Shown in pieces: positions 1 through 7,915 of a DNA stretch of 64,000 nt. This DNA comes from an uncultured Bacteroidia bacterium (lineage in GTDB: Bacteria; Bacteroidota; Bacteroidia; Bacteroidales; F082), in NCBI GenBank assembly GCA_902774295.1, contig CACYHP010000001.1, forward strand, positions 744,001 through 808,000, given 5' to 3'. The notes below the pieces were generated by a model. The model had not been told where the DNA came from. It saw only the letters and a list, made by a program, of their open reading frames with translations, and searched no databases. The translations under genes and the position numbers were made by a program. Position 1 is the first letter of the stretch. Every line of letters begins with the position of its first letter.

Positions 1-799
1 TGAGGATTATCACTAAAACGTTGTCAGTGCTGCAGAAATGATCAACGTCGATGTCGATGAAGCCTCTGGTGTTAAGGTAATGGAGCATCACGATGGTGGC
101 GTTGTTGACGAAGTGCATCAGCATGGAAGGGAAGATGGAGCCTGTCATCCAGAACATGTAGCCGAGCATCAATCCGAGGATAAATCTTGGGAGGAAGCCG
201 AAGAAGTCCATGTGGAAAGCCGAGAAAACAAAGGCTGTAACGATGATGGCGACATGTACGTTTTTGAATAGTCTCATCAACCCCTTTTGAAGCACCGAGC
301 GGAATAAAAGCTCTTCGCTGACGGCCGCCAATGCCGCGATAATCAGCATGCTTGAGAAAAGCGAGCCTTGTGATATGAACATCTTGATGACTTCTTCCGA
401 CTTCTGCTGTGTTAAGCGGAGCTTTGCCTCTAATGCGCGCATCGATTCAGGGAAAACGATGCTGTCGTTCCAATCCGTCACCCAGCTGAGGAACGGGATT
501 ATTGTGAAAAGCGCCGCGATTCCGAGCAAAGACCAAGCTGGTATCTTGCGGAATCCCAGATAGTTGAGAGGCCTTTTATACACCAGCATCACATAAACCA
601 CTGCAGGCAACATAAAACCTATTACCTGGTTTAAAACCTGAATGATTTGGAGGTTATTCAAATCAGTGATTTCACCTCCGTTTATCATGGCAACAAAAAC
701 GCCCAACACGCTGCTGAAAAGTATTCCGAAAATCAGCAAAAGCATGAAAGTCAGGAGTCTGGTGCCTTGGGTGGTGTTTTTTATCAAAGGGAAGTTCAT
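1..799 (-). CDS. CPBP family intramembrane metalloprotease (3' end outside window)
   Basis: Reading leftward from an ATG at 799, an open frame of 266 codons continues past the window edge, so the C-terminus is missing. The protein is strongly hydrophobic, with membrane segments near residues 16-38, 58-74 and 90-106. The CPBP (Abi/CAAX protease) signature is complete: EELLFR at 162-167 (the EExxxR motif), FSAFH at 192-196 and HFVNN at 229-233, which together supply the metal-binding and catalytic residues. Family members are membrane-embedded proteases, some acting in prenyl-protein processing or bacteriocin self-immunity; the substrate here cannot be told. It lies downstream of malQ on the same strand, separated by a short heptamer array. 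Confidence 0.85.
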   Translation of the reverse strand, partial: MNFPLIKNTTQGTRLLTFMLLLIFGILFSSVLGVFVAMINGGEITDLNNLQIIQVLNQVIGFMLPAVVYVMLVYKRPLNYLGFRKIPAWSLLGIAALFTIIPFLSWVTDWNDSIVFPESMRALEAKLRLTQQKSEEVIKMFISQGSLFSSMLIIAALAAVSEELLFRSVLQKGLMRLFKNVHVAIIVTAFVFSAFHMDFFGFLPRFILGLMLGYMFWMTGSIFPSMLMHFVNNATIVMLHYLNTRGFIDIDVDHFCSTDNVLVIIL

Positions 800-812
800 G
801 TCCTATAATTTT

Positions 813-838
813 TAGCCATTAGCCATTAGTCATTAGCT
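813..838. repeat. heptamer array (AGCCATT)3
   Basis: Three adjacent copies of AGCCATT/AGTCATT lie between the malQ stop codon and the start of the CPBP gene. Read in the direction of malQ they give CTAATGG units, so TAA or TGA triplets fall in more than one frame about 13 nt after the malQ stop. This is one member of the post-stop short-period arrays seen across the window. Confidence 0.7.
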
Positions 839-850
839 GTTGTTGGAAGA

Positions 851-2341
851 TTAATGCTGACGGCTATATTTTCTTATCATATTCTTTAACGTCAATATCA
901 GTTTTTCATTGTTCAAGAGTGCCTCCAAACTCTGGTGCATGCGGTATTTCCACTTCCACTTGGAGTCGGCGGGCTCGTTGATTTGTTCGTCCCAGGTGTT
1001 GTCCCAGCGGAAGTCGCCGTCCATTGCGATGTAATCCTGGATAGGGAGGATGACCCACTGTGAGCTGGAGTTCATGTGTTGTTCCACAATCTCCTGGCAA
1101 ATCCACGGCTCGCAGAAATACGGCGGGTTGTCGGTATGATGCAGCATCTCATGATAATAACGTGCTGAGAGCTCCCGGTCTTGTTCCCACCATCCGCGAA
1201 TCGTAGGCATGTCGTGCGTTCCCGTAGTGTCGACACTGAGATAAGGGTTCTCGCGCGGGTCGCTGAATGGTCGTGAGCTGTTTTTCGGCATACGCTGCAC
1301 CTCAAGGCTGAGGATGCCCAGCTCACGCATCACACCGGGTACGCATGGCGCCCCCATGCCGAGGTCTTCGCCACAAATTAAAAGCCCGTCATTTCGAGCG
1401 GAACGTAGTGAAGTCGAGAAATCTCCAGCAAATGTTTGAGATTTCTCCATTCCGCTACGCTCCAGTCGAAATGACGTATTGTTTGGCAGATTGAATATTT
1501 TAGACAACCGTTTACGTCCTTCGATCTCCCACATTTTCGGGTTCTCGGGCGAATAATGGCCGTAGCTTGCGTCGGGGCTGCCTTTCGGGATCTCCCAGAT
1601 GCGGAAGAAGCCGAAGATATGGTCGATGCGCAAGGCGTCGAAATATTTTTTGAACCATACGACGCGCTCTTTCCACCACTGGAAGCTGTCTTTTTCCATC
1701 GCTGCCCAGTTGTAGGTGGGGAAACCCCAGTTCTGACCCTGAGGCGCGAAGCCGTCAGGCGGAGCGCCGGTTTCCATGTCGAGGTTGAAGAGATGCGGAT
1801 GCTGTTTCACGTCGTCGCTCTCACGGTTCACCCCAATGGGTAGGTCTCCTTTGAGCATGATGCCTCTTTCGTGAAGATAATCAACGGCTTCAGAGAGCTG
1901 CTTGTCGCAATGCTGCTGAAGAAATTCATAGAAATCAGGTTTCTTGCCTCGTTTCTGGGCATAGACCTTTTTCAGGTAGTCCATCTTGGCTTTGAAAACC
2001 TCAGGATAATCCACGAATTCCTTGGCGTTGAGCTCTTTTTTCAGCTCCTCGAACCATTTCCTGTCGTTCTCGTCTTTAAGTAAACCTACTTTTTCAACGT
2101 TGAGATAAATGGGATGTAATTCCTTGGTACTTATCGACTTATAAGGATATGAATCGCTCCAGCTGCCGTCGGTGGTGGTGTCGTTGACAGGGAGTATCTG
2201 AATCATCTTCAGACCAGTAGCAACACACCAGTCGGCAAGCTTCTTCAGGTCTAGAAACTCACCGATGCCGCAGCTGTCATCGCTTCGCAGCGAGAAAACC
2301 GGTACCGCAACGCCAGAATGATATGGCAGGTTGTACGACAT
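851..2341 (-). CDS. malQ: 4-alpha-glucanotransferase (GH77), with in-frame palindromic insert
   Basis: Amylomaltase of 496 aa that transfers alpha-1,4-glucan segments in maltodextrin/glycogen metabolism, cytoplasmic. GH77 motifs resemble the DPE2-like type: GDLPIGV (165-171), HPHLFNLD, the nucleophile Asp240 in LRIDHIFGFF, the acid/base Glu325 in CGEDLG and the stabilising Asp377 in THDMPT. It lacks the extra N-terminal starch-binding domains of the long Bacteroides/plant form. Residues about 289-318 match no GH77 sequence I know; they are the translation of an 88 bp palindromic repeat (1388-1475) read through without a stop, between the nucleophile and acid/base segments. The enzyme may still fold if the insert forms a surface loop. 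It follows adk on the same strand after a 115 bp gap that holds another inverted repeat. Confidence 0.9.
   Translation of the reverse strand: MSYNLPYHSGVAVPVFSLRSDDSCGIGEFLDLKKLADWCVATGLKMIQILPVNDTTTDGSWSDSYPYKSISTKELHPIYLNVEKVGLLKDENDRKWFEELKKELNAKEFVDYPEVFKAKMDYLKKVYAQKRGKKPDFYEFLQQHCDKQLSEAVDYLHERGIMLKGDLPIGVNRESDDVKQHPHLFNLDMETGAPPDGFAPQGQNWGFPTYNWAAMEKDSFQWWKERVVWFKKYFDALRIDHIFGFFRIWEIPKGSPDASYGHYSPENPKMWEIEGRKRLSKIFNLPNNTSFRLERSGMEKSQTFAGDFSTSLRSARNDGLLICGEDLGMGAPCVPGVMRELGILSLEVQRMPKNSSRPFSDPRENPYLSVDTTGTHDMPTIRGWWEQDRELSARYYHEMLHHTDNPPYFCEPWICQEIVEQHMNSSSQWVILPIQDYIAMDGDFRWDNTWDEQINEPADSKWKWKYRMHQSLEALLNNEKLILTLKNMIRKYSRQH
1388..1475. repeat. 88 bp palindromic element, copy inside malQ
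   Basis: Arms of about 38 bp run inward from GTCATTTCGA on the left and from its complement TCGAAATGAC on the right, with GAGAAATCTC / GAGATTTCTC as the inner arm ends and a roughly 12 bp loop. The same family recurs at 8752, 25841, 31547, 41455 and 45236. This copy is translated as part of malQ. Confidence 0.92.
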
Positions 2342-2356
2342 GTTTTGTTTTTATTA

Positions 2357-2436
2357 AGACAGGATTAACAGGATTTACAAGATTTTTGTTGCCCAAATTG
2401 GTTGTCATAATCCTGTTAATCTTGTTAATCCTGTCT
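2357..2436. repeat. inverted repeat of the GACAGGATTAACA type between adk and malQ
   Basis: Two arms of 28 bp, with three mismatches, start AGACAGGATTAACA on each strand and are separated by about 24 bp. Each arm is itself built from GATTAACA-like words. The whole can form a long hairpin in the adk-malQ transcript and may separate the two genes by pausing, termination or RNA stabilisation. There is no run of T directly after the stem, so a classical intrinsic terminator is not supported. Confidence 0.8.
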
Positions 2437-2456
2437 AATAATTATTTTTGTCAAAA

Positions 2457-3023
2457 CTATAGCTTGTCAATTTCTTTGCAGAGGTTGTTGAAAATCTCGC
2501 TAATCTCTCCAACGCCGTTGATTCCTACGAGGTTACCTTGTTTCTTGTAGTAGTCGAGCACTGGAGCGGTCTTCTCTCTGTATTCCACGAAGCGGTGTTT
2601 GATGCTGTCGATGTTGTCGTCGGCGCGACCGCTGGTCTTGCCGCGTTCAAGCATACGGTTGATGAGGATTTCCTCAGGCACCTCGAGGCTGTAAACAGCA
2701 TTGATTTTCAACGAGAAACCTTTCATGATTTCGTCGAGCATCTCGGCCTGTTTCACCGTGCGTGGGAAGCCGTCGAACAGGAATCCTGCTGATTTTAGGT
2801 TGGCTGCGACTCTTCCTTTGATAATCGAAACCACGATTTCGTCTGACACCAATCCGCCTTTGCTGATGATGTCTTTCACCTTTTTGCCGATTTCGGTCTC
2901 GGCAGCCATCTCTTCGCGAAGGATGTCGCCCGTTGAGAGGTAAGTGAGACCGTATTTTTCCTTAAGTTGTTGTGACTGAGTGCCTTTACCAGCACCTGGA
3001 GGTCCGAAAAGTATGATATTCAT
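2457..3023 (-). CDS. adk: adenylate kinase
   Basis: 188 aa, the short form of adenylate kinase, which interconverts AMP + ATP and 2 ADP in the cytoplasm. The P-loop GPPGAGKGT is at 7-15, the AMP-binding segment with STGDILR follows at about 30-36, and FDGFPRT at about 83-89 holds the NMP-binding Arg. The LID is short (ERGKTSGRADD) and has no zinc-binding Cys pairs. The start codon overlaps the hpt stop by one base (TAATG), so the two purine-metabolism genes are translationally coupled. Confidence 0.97.
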   Translation of the reverse strand: MNIILFGPPGAGKGTQSQQLKEKYGLTYLSTGDILREEMAAETEIGKKVKDIISKGGLVSDEIVVSIIKGRVAANLKSAGFLFDGFPRTVKQAEMLDEIMKGFSLKINAVYSLEVPEEILINRMLERGKTSGRADDNIDSIKHRFVEYREKTAPVLDYYKKQGNLVGINGVGEISEIFNNLCKEIDKL

Positions 3024-3562
3024 TATTCAACAATTTTATAGATTTCTTTAAGATTTCTTCCGTATTCGTTGTAGTCGAGGCCATATCCGACGATGAAGTC
3101 GTTGCCGATGTTCATCCCGATATAGTCGATATTGAAATTGTATTTAAAAGCGTTAGGTTTGAACATCATGCTGGCGATTTTGATGCTCTTGGCGCCTTTA
3201 TTGTTCAGGTCTTTGAGCAGCTCGTTCATGGTGAAGCCCGAGTCAACGATGTCTTCCACGATAACGATATCGCGGTCCTTGACCTTCTCATGCTCGATGC
3301 CTAACAGCTCATTTGGCTTGCTTGTGCTGTGTGTCCCGACGTATGTCTTGTATTTCACAAACGCCATCTCACAAGCCATGTCGAGGCTCTTAAACAGCTC
3401 GGCTGCGAACATGAACGCTCCGTTGAGCATTACGAGGAAAAGTGGGTCTTTATCTGCCATGTCCCGCTTGATTTCGCTGGCGATTCGGTGAATCTCGATT
3501 TCAATTTTCTCTTGTGGAATAAAAGGAGCAAACTCTTTGTCGGATACTTTTATGATGCTCAT
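3023..3562 (-). CDS. hpt: hypoxanthine phosphoribosyltransferase
   Basis: 179 aa counted from the ATG at 3562; a TTG two codons further upstream is possible but less likely. Salvages hypoxanthine (and guanine) to IMP/GMP using PRPP. The PRPP loop VEDIVDSGFTM lies at about 102-112, and the MLNGAFMF segment and the C-terminal VGYGLDYNEYGRN are typical of the family. It leads a leftward unit hpt-adk(-malQ), and its promoter shares DNA with that of the divergent purE, another purine gene. Confidence 0.95.
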   Translation of the reverse strand: MSIIKVSDKEFAPFIPQEKIEIEIHRIASEIKRDMADKDPLFLVMLNGAFMFAAELFKSLDMACEMAFVKYKTYVGTHSTSKPNELLGIEHEKVKDRDIVIVEDIVDSGFTMNELLKDLNNKGAKSIKIASMMFKPNAFKYNFNIDYIGMNIGNDFIVGYGLDYNEYGRNLKEIYKIVE

Positions 3563-3601
3563 AATCAACGAGTTATAAATTTGTGCTAAAAATCATTAAC
3601 T

Positions 3602-3638
3602 TTTGCAAATATAAAAATTAATTTAGTAACTTTGCAAA
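3602..3638. promoter_or_regulatory. overlapping divergent promoters of hpt and purE
   Basis: Rightward for purE: TTTG at 3602-3605, 21 bp, then TAACTTTG at 3627-3634, with ATG at 3656. Leftward for hpt: TTTG on the minus strand at 3638-3635, 21 bp, then TATATTTG at 3613-3606. Each promoter's -33 element abuts or overlaps the other's -7 element, so polymerase can occupy only one at a time. Both elements fit the Bacteroidetes consensus. Confidence 0.75.
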
Positions 3639-3655
3639 AAATAAATTTTTAAAAA

Positions 3656-4162
3656 ATGAATCCTTTAGTAAGTGTTATTATGGGGAGCACGTCGGACCTT
3701 CCGGTTTTGGAGAAGGCGTTGACGTTTTTCGATGAGATGGAGATTCCGTTTGAGATGAATGCCTTGAGCGCGCATCGTACTCCTGAATTGGTTGAAGAAT
3801 TTGCCAGAAACGCTCAGAAACGTGGCATAAAAGTCATCATCGCTGCAGCGGGAATGGCAGCACATCTTCCAGGTGTGATTGCAGCCATGACACCGATACC
3901 GGTCATCGGAATACCAGTAAAATCAGGCAATGACGGCATGGATGCACTGTTCTCAATAGTGCAGATGCCTCCAGGAATCCCGGTGGCGACAGTGGGTATC
4001 AACAACTCTTTGAATGCAGCTATTTTGGCAGCTCAGATCCTTGCTGTCGGCGACCCTACGGTAGCAAAACAGGTTGTCGAATACAAGGAAAATCTGAAAA
4101 AGAAAATCGCTAAAGCTAACGAGGAGCTGAAGGAGATTCATTACAAATTCAAGACTAATTGA
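3656..4162 (+). CDS. purE: 5-(carboxyamino)imidazole ribonucleotide mutase
   Basis: 168 aa class I PurE, which converts N5-CAIR to CAIR in de novo purine synthesis. The phosphate-binding GSTSDLP (10-16), the SAHRTP motif with catalytic His40, and the [12 protein letters not shown] and GINNSLNAA segments are all present. Length matches the family. Its TGA overlaps the ATG of the following rhomboid gene (TGATG), so both are probably co-transcribed from the promoter at 3602-3634. Confidence 0.97.
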   Translation: MNPLVSVIMGSTSDLPVLEKALTFFDEMEIPFEMNALSAHRTPELVEEFARNAQKRGIKVIIAAAGMAAHLPGVIAAMTPIPVIGIPVKSGNDGMDALFSIVQMPPGIPVATVGINNSLNAAILAAQILAVGDPTVAKQVVEYKENLKKKIAKANEELKEIHYKFKTN

Positions 4163-4875
4163 TGAGCAGCGTCGAGGTCAAGGAGGAGAGAAGCCGCCTT
4201 TTGCGCAGTTTTATAGTGCCTGTGGCGTTTGTCGCCATCTGCTGGATTGTGAAAGGCATAGAGGTGATTTTCCATCTTGACTTCTCTTTTCTCGGTATCA
4301 AGCCGTTGCAGGCCGACGGCATACCTGGCATTTTCCTGTTCCATTTCCTTCACGGAAGCTGGAGCCATCTTTATGCCAACACATTGCCAATAATTGTGTT
4401 GGGGGCATGTCTTTATTATTTCTACAAGCCGATAGCCACCAAGATATGGCTGCTTTTGATGTTTTCCTCGGGCTTGCTGACGTGGTGCGGCGCTCGAGGC
4501 GGAGTACACATCGGAGCCAGTGCCTTGATATATGGATTGGCGTATTTCCTGATGATAAGCGGCTTCATCAGGCGTAACAGAAACCTCATAATCGTCTCGT
4601 TGTTGGTGGTTTTCCTCTATGGCAGTCTGATTTGGGGCATTTATCCGAAATACGCCATCGAAAACCATATCTCATGGGAAGGACATCTCGCAGGACTTAT
4701 CATGGGCGTAGCCCTCGCTATCGTCTATCGCCACGAAGGGCCTCAGCGTGAGGACGAAAACGAAAACGATAACGATAACGATAACGATAACGAAAACGAG
4801 GATGACGACCGCTATTGGGACGTTCCTGAGCCCCCGAAAGAAGAGCTGACGCAGCCGAAATATTTCAGGCATTAG
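4162..4875 (+). CDS. rhomboid-family intramembrane serine protease
   Basis: 237 aa from the ATG overlapping the purE stop. Six or more membrane segments with rhomboid landmarks: HGSWSHLYANT (His69 and Asn73 near the oxyanion site), the catalytic Ser120 in GASA, where most rhomboids have GxSG, and His175 in EGHLAGLIMG. Rhomboids cleave transmembrane helices of other proteins; the substrate is unknown. The cytoplasmic C-terminal tail is very acidic and encoded by a hexanucleotide repeat (4750-4797). The stop overlaps that of the convergent GH27 gene by four bases (TTAG). Activity is likely but the Ala after the active Ser-Ala segment deserves caution. Confidence 0.85.
   Translation: MSSVEVKEERSRLLRSFIVPVAFVAICWIVKGIEVIFHLDFSFLGIKPLQADGIPGIFLFHFLHGSWSHLYANTLPIIVLGACLYYFYKPIATKIWLLLMFSSGLLTWCGARGGVHIGASALIYGLAYFLMISGFIRRNRNLIIVSLLVVFLYGSLIWGIYPKYAIENHISWEGHLAGLIMGVALAIVYRHEGPQREDENENDNDNDNDNENEDDDRYWDVPEPPKEELTQPKYFRH
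4750..4797 (+). repeat. in-frame hexanucleotide repeat in rhomboid tail
   Basis: Eight consecutive six-base units of the form GA(G/A/T)(G/A)AC, including four identical GATAAC units at 4768-4791, encode alternating Asp/Glu-Asn. Because the unit is two codons long, slippage would change the length of the acidic tail without shifting the frame. Confidence 0.9.
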
Positions 4876-6083
4876 TTGACTGGTGACAGTCTTACCATCA
4901 GCACGCCATGTGATGGGATGTTGGTTACCACATTCTTTTTTGTCGACTTGGCGATGGTTTTGTGCTGCCAAAGGTCGTAAACGCTAAAGTTGCTGTCTGT
5001 TGCGCGCAGCTCAGGAATGTCGTTCCAATTAAAGTTGAGGTTCCATTCTGTCTCGCCACGATTGAAGAAGCACACTGCCCACTGGTTATTTGCCAGCTGC
5101 TTCACCCAAATTTGGTGATCGCCCATCGCTACCGACAGATGTGCCTGAATGCCCAATGAGTCTTGGTCGATGGCTATGACATCTTTATTTGTTAGGATAC
5201 GTTTGGTGTCGTCGCTCATGTTACCCAAGTCGTTGCCTGCCATCAGCGGAGCGGCGAGCATGCACCACATCGAGAAATGGCTCTGGTCTTCGATGGCGTT
5301 CATGCCTCCGTTGCCTACTTCAAGCATGTCGGGGTCGTTCCAGTGACCTGGACCGTTGTAAGGGTAGAGATCCTGAACCAGGTCGATGATGTTCACCATT
5401 CCGTGACCGCCCCAGTCTTCGCGGCCGTCCCAAAGGTTGATGATGTCGCCTGTGGCTCTCCAGAGGTGGCCAATGCTTTTGCCCCATTCCCAAGGCTTGG
5501 TGCTGCCCCATTCGCAGATGCTGAACACTATAGGACGGCCGGCTTCTTTCAAAGCCTCGCGCATGATAGTGTAGGCGGTTTTCGAGTTGGTGCCGCGGTT
5601 GTTGCAGAAGTCATATTTCAGATAGTCCACTCCGGTGCGGGCGTAGAAGAGCGCGTCCTGATATTCGTGACCCATGCTGCCCGGCCGTCCGGCGCAGGTG
5701 TATGCTCCAACGCAAGAGTAAATGCCGAATTTCAGACCTTTGGAGTGGATGTAGTCCGCCACATATTTCATGCCATGAGGGAAACGCTCAGGGTCGCATA
5801 CAATGTTGCCGTCGGCGTCGCGGTCGATTTGCCAGCAGTCGTCAACGACAATGTATTCGTAGCCGGCGTCTTTCATGCCTGATGCCACCATCACATCGGC
5901 AGCTTCCATCAGTAGTTGCTCATTAACGTCACAGCCGAACTTATTCCAGCTGTTCCAGCCCATTGGCGGAGTGGGGCAGAGCGCCTCAAACTCTTCCTGG
6001 GTTAAAGGTTGTGGTTTGGTGTTTTGTGCTGAAGCAGCGAAAGTCATTAGCACGACGAAAAAGAGTGTTAAGATGTTTTTCAT
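4872..6083 (-). CDS. alpha-galactosidase (GH27), secreted
   Basis: 403 aa from the ATG at 6083, chosen because it begins a clear signal peptide (MKNILTLFFVVLMTF...SAQ) and lies just below a promoter; longer in-frame extensions would run through that promoter. Hydrolyses terminal alpha-galactosyl residues of galacto-oligosaccharides or galactomannans, probably in the periplasm. GH27 motifs: PPMGWNSWN (39-47), VDDCW (80-84), the nucleophile Asp158 in YLKYDFCN and the acid/base region HWNDPDML (248-255). No polysaccharide-utilisation genes adjoin it. The stop overlaps the rhomboid stop on the other strand. Confidence 0.93.
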   Translation of the reverse strand: MKNILTLFFVVLMTFAASAQNTKPQPLTQEEFEALCPTPPMGWNSWNKFGCDVNEQLLMEAADVMVASGMKDAGYEYIVVDDCWQIDRDADGNIVCDPERFPHGMKYVADYIHSKGLKFGIYSCVGAYTCAGRPGSMGHEYQDALFYARTGVDYLKYDFCNNRGTNSKTAYTIMREALKEAGRPIVFSICEWGSTKPWEWGKSIGHLWRATGDIINLWDGREDWGGHGMVNIIDLVQDLYPYNGPGHWNDPDMLEVGNGGMNAIEDQSHFSMWCMLAAPLMAGNDLGNMSDDTKRILTNKDVIAIDQDSLGIQAHLSVAMGDHQIWVKQLANNQWAVCFFNRGETEWNLNFNWNDIPELRATDSNFSVYDLWQHKTIAKSTKKNVVTNIPSHGVLMVRLSPVN

Positions 6084-6096
6084 ATTATAAGTTTTA

Positions 6097-6136
6097 TCGA
6101 TGCAAAGATAATGATTTTTTGTTATTTTTGCATCGA
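6097..6136. promoter_or_regulatory. perfect inverted repeat with two divergent -7 elements
   Basis: TCGATGCAAA at 6097-6106 and TTTGCATCGA at 6127-6136 form a perfect 10 bp inverted repeat with a 20 bp spacer. It contains a minus-strand TATCTTTG (6110-6103) for the alpha-galactosidase and a plus-strand TATTTTTG (6123-6130) for the lipoprotein gene. Neither has a clear -33 TTTG, so an activator or a symmetric regulator is plausible. Confidence 0.6.
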
Positions 6137-6148
6137 AAAATAATTGCC

Positions 6149-6976
6149 ATGAAAATCTTAAAACTGACTCTTGCACTTTGTTGTGCAGCATTATTTCTCG
6201 CATCATGCTCAACTTTGAAGAAGATGCCTTCGTCTGCTAAAATGCAGGCAATTAACGACAGCATTGTCGCTGAAGGTTTCCAACTATATTACTCTGAGCG
6301 AGCCAACTGGGTTGCCACTGACCTTATGTTTGAAAAATGTGATATGGCGAATGTAGGCGGCAGTGTTACATACCAGCCTGATGACAATACCTGGGTAGTT
6401 GTTTTCTTTGACAGAGACGACGAAAATTGTGTGCTTGAATATCGTGTCAGCACTCTTAGCGACGAAGCGTATGTCTTTGATTCTATCCGTCCGATTTCAG
6501 AGGAGGAGAGGATTTTGTGGATTAGAAATAATACTCTGATTAATAAAGCCATCGGCAAATATGGCGATAAGATGCAGTTTGCATCAAAGTCATTTGGTTC
6601 TCCAAATCTTGATATTATTGAAATTAATGACCACCTCATAAGGATGTATTTTCTTCAAGGAACTATTAAGCATGATTTGATACCTTTCGGTAATGATTAT
6701 TCTATTGATTTTGACGAAAATCTGGAGCCGATTGCTTTCCGCAAATATCATAATTCATTGATAGCTATCCCGACAAAAGATAATGGCGAAGTAGTAAGAA
6801 TGACGATGCATTCACATCTGCAAGACAATCCGTTCATCACGCCGACCGACATCTGCAATTTCCTGCTTTATCGTCCGAAAAACATGAATAGTTTCAGTGT
6901 GCTCAGCACGGCTTATAATTGCATGTTCACATTTAGTCTCGACCAACAACAAATATTTGTTGAGAAGCGGAAATAA
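6149..6976 (+). CDS. hypothetical lipoprotein
   Basis: 275 aa. I do not recognise a family. The start at 6149 gives a lipoprotein signal, with lipobox LASC and the lipidated Cys near residue 21, and sits 19 nt after a -7 element. The mature part is mixed alpha/beta without membrane segments or cysteine motifs that I can assign. It is divergent from the alpha-galactosidase and may share its control region. Likely anchored in the outer or inner membrane, facing the periplasm. Confidence 0.75.
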   Translation: MKILKLTLALCCAALFLASCSTLKKMPSSAKMQAINDSIVAEGFQLYYSERANWVATDLMFEKCDMANVGGSVTYQPDDNTWVVVFFDRDDENCVLEYRVSTLSDEAYVFDSIRPISEEERILWIRNNTLINKAIGKYGDKMQFASKSFGSPNLDIIEINDHLIRMYFLQGTIKHDLIPFGNDYSIDFDENLEPIAFRKYHNSLIAIPTKDNGEVVRMTMHSHLQDNPFITPTDICNFLLYRPKNMNSFSVLSTAYNCMFTFSLDQQQIFVEKRK

Positions 6977-7063
6977 GATTAAATTTTTATCTTTTTTCTC
7001 TGTGATTTGGAATGAAGAGTGATAAACATCAAAAGAATTGGGATAGTGTTTTTACAGATATGA

Positions 7064-7888
7064 TTATAAGTAATTAATGATTTCTATATCAGTATTCAAT
7101 TTTCTTTTTCCTCCACATCTCAACTTTGGCGTATTTATCCTTATATCGCAATCCACAACGAATACATTTCCTTCTTTCGAGCAAATTACATTTTCATCAT
7201 GAAGGTCGCTCAAATATATTTCTGGAGTGGAATAAGTCCAATTTTTTGAATTGATTAAATTGAATCCCATTTTTTGAGCGAATTCGGCAATTTTTGCGTC
7301 TGATACATGTGAACCCTCTATAAAAGGTTGTTCAACGATTACTTTAAAATCACCTTCTTCAGTTCTGCCAAAACCAAGCACTTTCATTGCCGTTTCAGGG
7401 AAATATGCATTGTGCAAAGATATGCGGTCAAGTGCAAAAATAGGTTGGATAAAATAGTCCAATCCTATTGATTTGATAAGGGTTGAGCCGTGGTCATAAA
7501 CGACAGCCTCGCCTCCTTCAGCTAATCTACTACCAAATGAAACTTCGAGAAATTGCTCGACATTTTCATACCAGCAATAAACACGTTTTGCCCATTTTTC
7601 AATTACTACTTCCTGCTGCGCTCCAAGTTGACATTCTCTTTTGAAGTCGCTGATTGCTGCCTGATGCTCGCTATCTGTTCCAGCTTTTGCTCCCGCGAGT
7701 AGGGATGCAATGACATGCGTTGCACCTCCCGCTGCGCAGCCATGCTGTTCGCGCGGTGAAAATCGTTGATATACCAGCCTTCCACTGATGAATTGTTCTG
7801 CATAACTATCCAATTTTTGCAGACCTTCAGGCGTGAAACCATCCGCTATTATGCCGTTGACCGAAGCCCAAAACTCTGCGTTGTTCAT
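7064..7888 (-). CDS. protein-kinase-like protein of the polyvalent-protein type
   Basis: 274 aa with an N-terminal helical region of about 110 residues and a kinase-like fold in the rest. Visible landmarks: a Gly-rich loop SRLAEGGEAVVYD (about 120-132), a Lys at 139 (LIKSI), a catalytic loop LSDLHDENVI (227-236; His230, Asp231, Asn234 region) and a DFG-equivalent VVDCD (244-248). Similar small kinase-like domains are known in polyvalent proteins of phages and conjugative elements, but no such element is seen here. The gene has its own -7 element at 7923-7916. It might phosphorylate protein or a small molecule, or confer antibiotic resistance as APH-like kinases do; the substrate is unknown. 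Confidence 0.6.
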   Translation of the reverse strand: MNNAEFWASVNGIIADGFTPEGLQKLDSYAEQFISGRLVYQRFSPREQHGCAAGGATHVIASLLAGAKAGTDSEHQAAISDFKRECQLGAQQEVVIEKWAKRVYCWYENVEQFLEVSFGSRLAEGGEAVVYDHGSTLIKSIGLDYFIQPIFALDRISLHNAYFPETAMKVLGFGRTEEGDFKVIVEQPFIEGSHVSDAKIAEFAQKMGFNLINSKNWTYSTPEIYLSDLHDENVICSKEGNVFVVDCDIRINTPKLRCGGKRKLNTDIEIINYL

Positions 7889-7915
7889 AATACTTTTTTG
7901 TTATTTTCTACGATG

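Noticed and set aside
1388..1475. A frameshift or pseudogene in malQ
   Set aside because: Both flanks are in the same frame and all catalytic residues are present, so the gene is interrupted by sequence but not broken.
4141..4668. Minus-strand open frame opposite the rhomboid gene
   Set aside because: No start signal or domain, and fully covered by a gene with catalytic motifs and coupled start.
6084..6212. N-terminal extension of the alpha-galactosidase
   Set aside because: The extension precedes a good signal peptide start and would run through the promoter and inverted repeat at 6097-6136.
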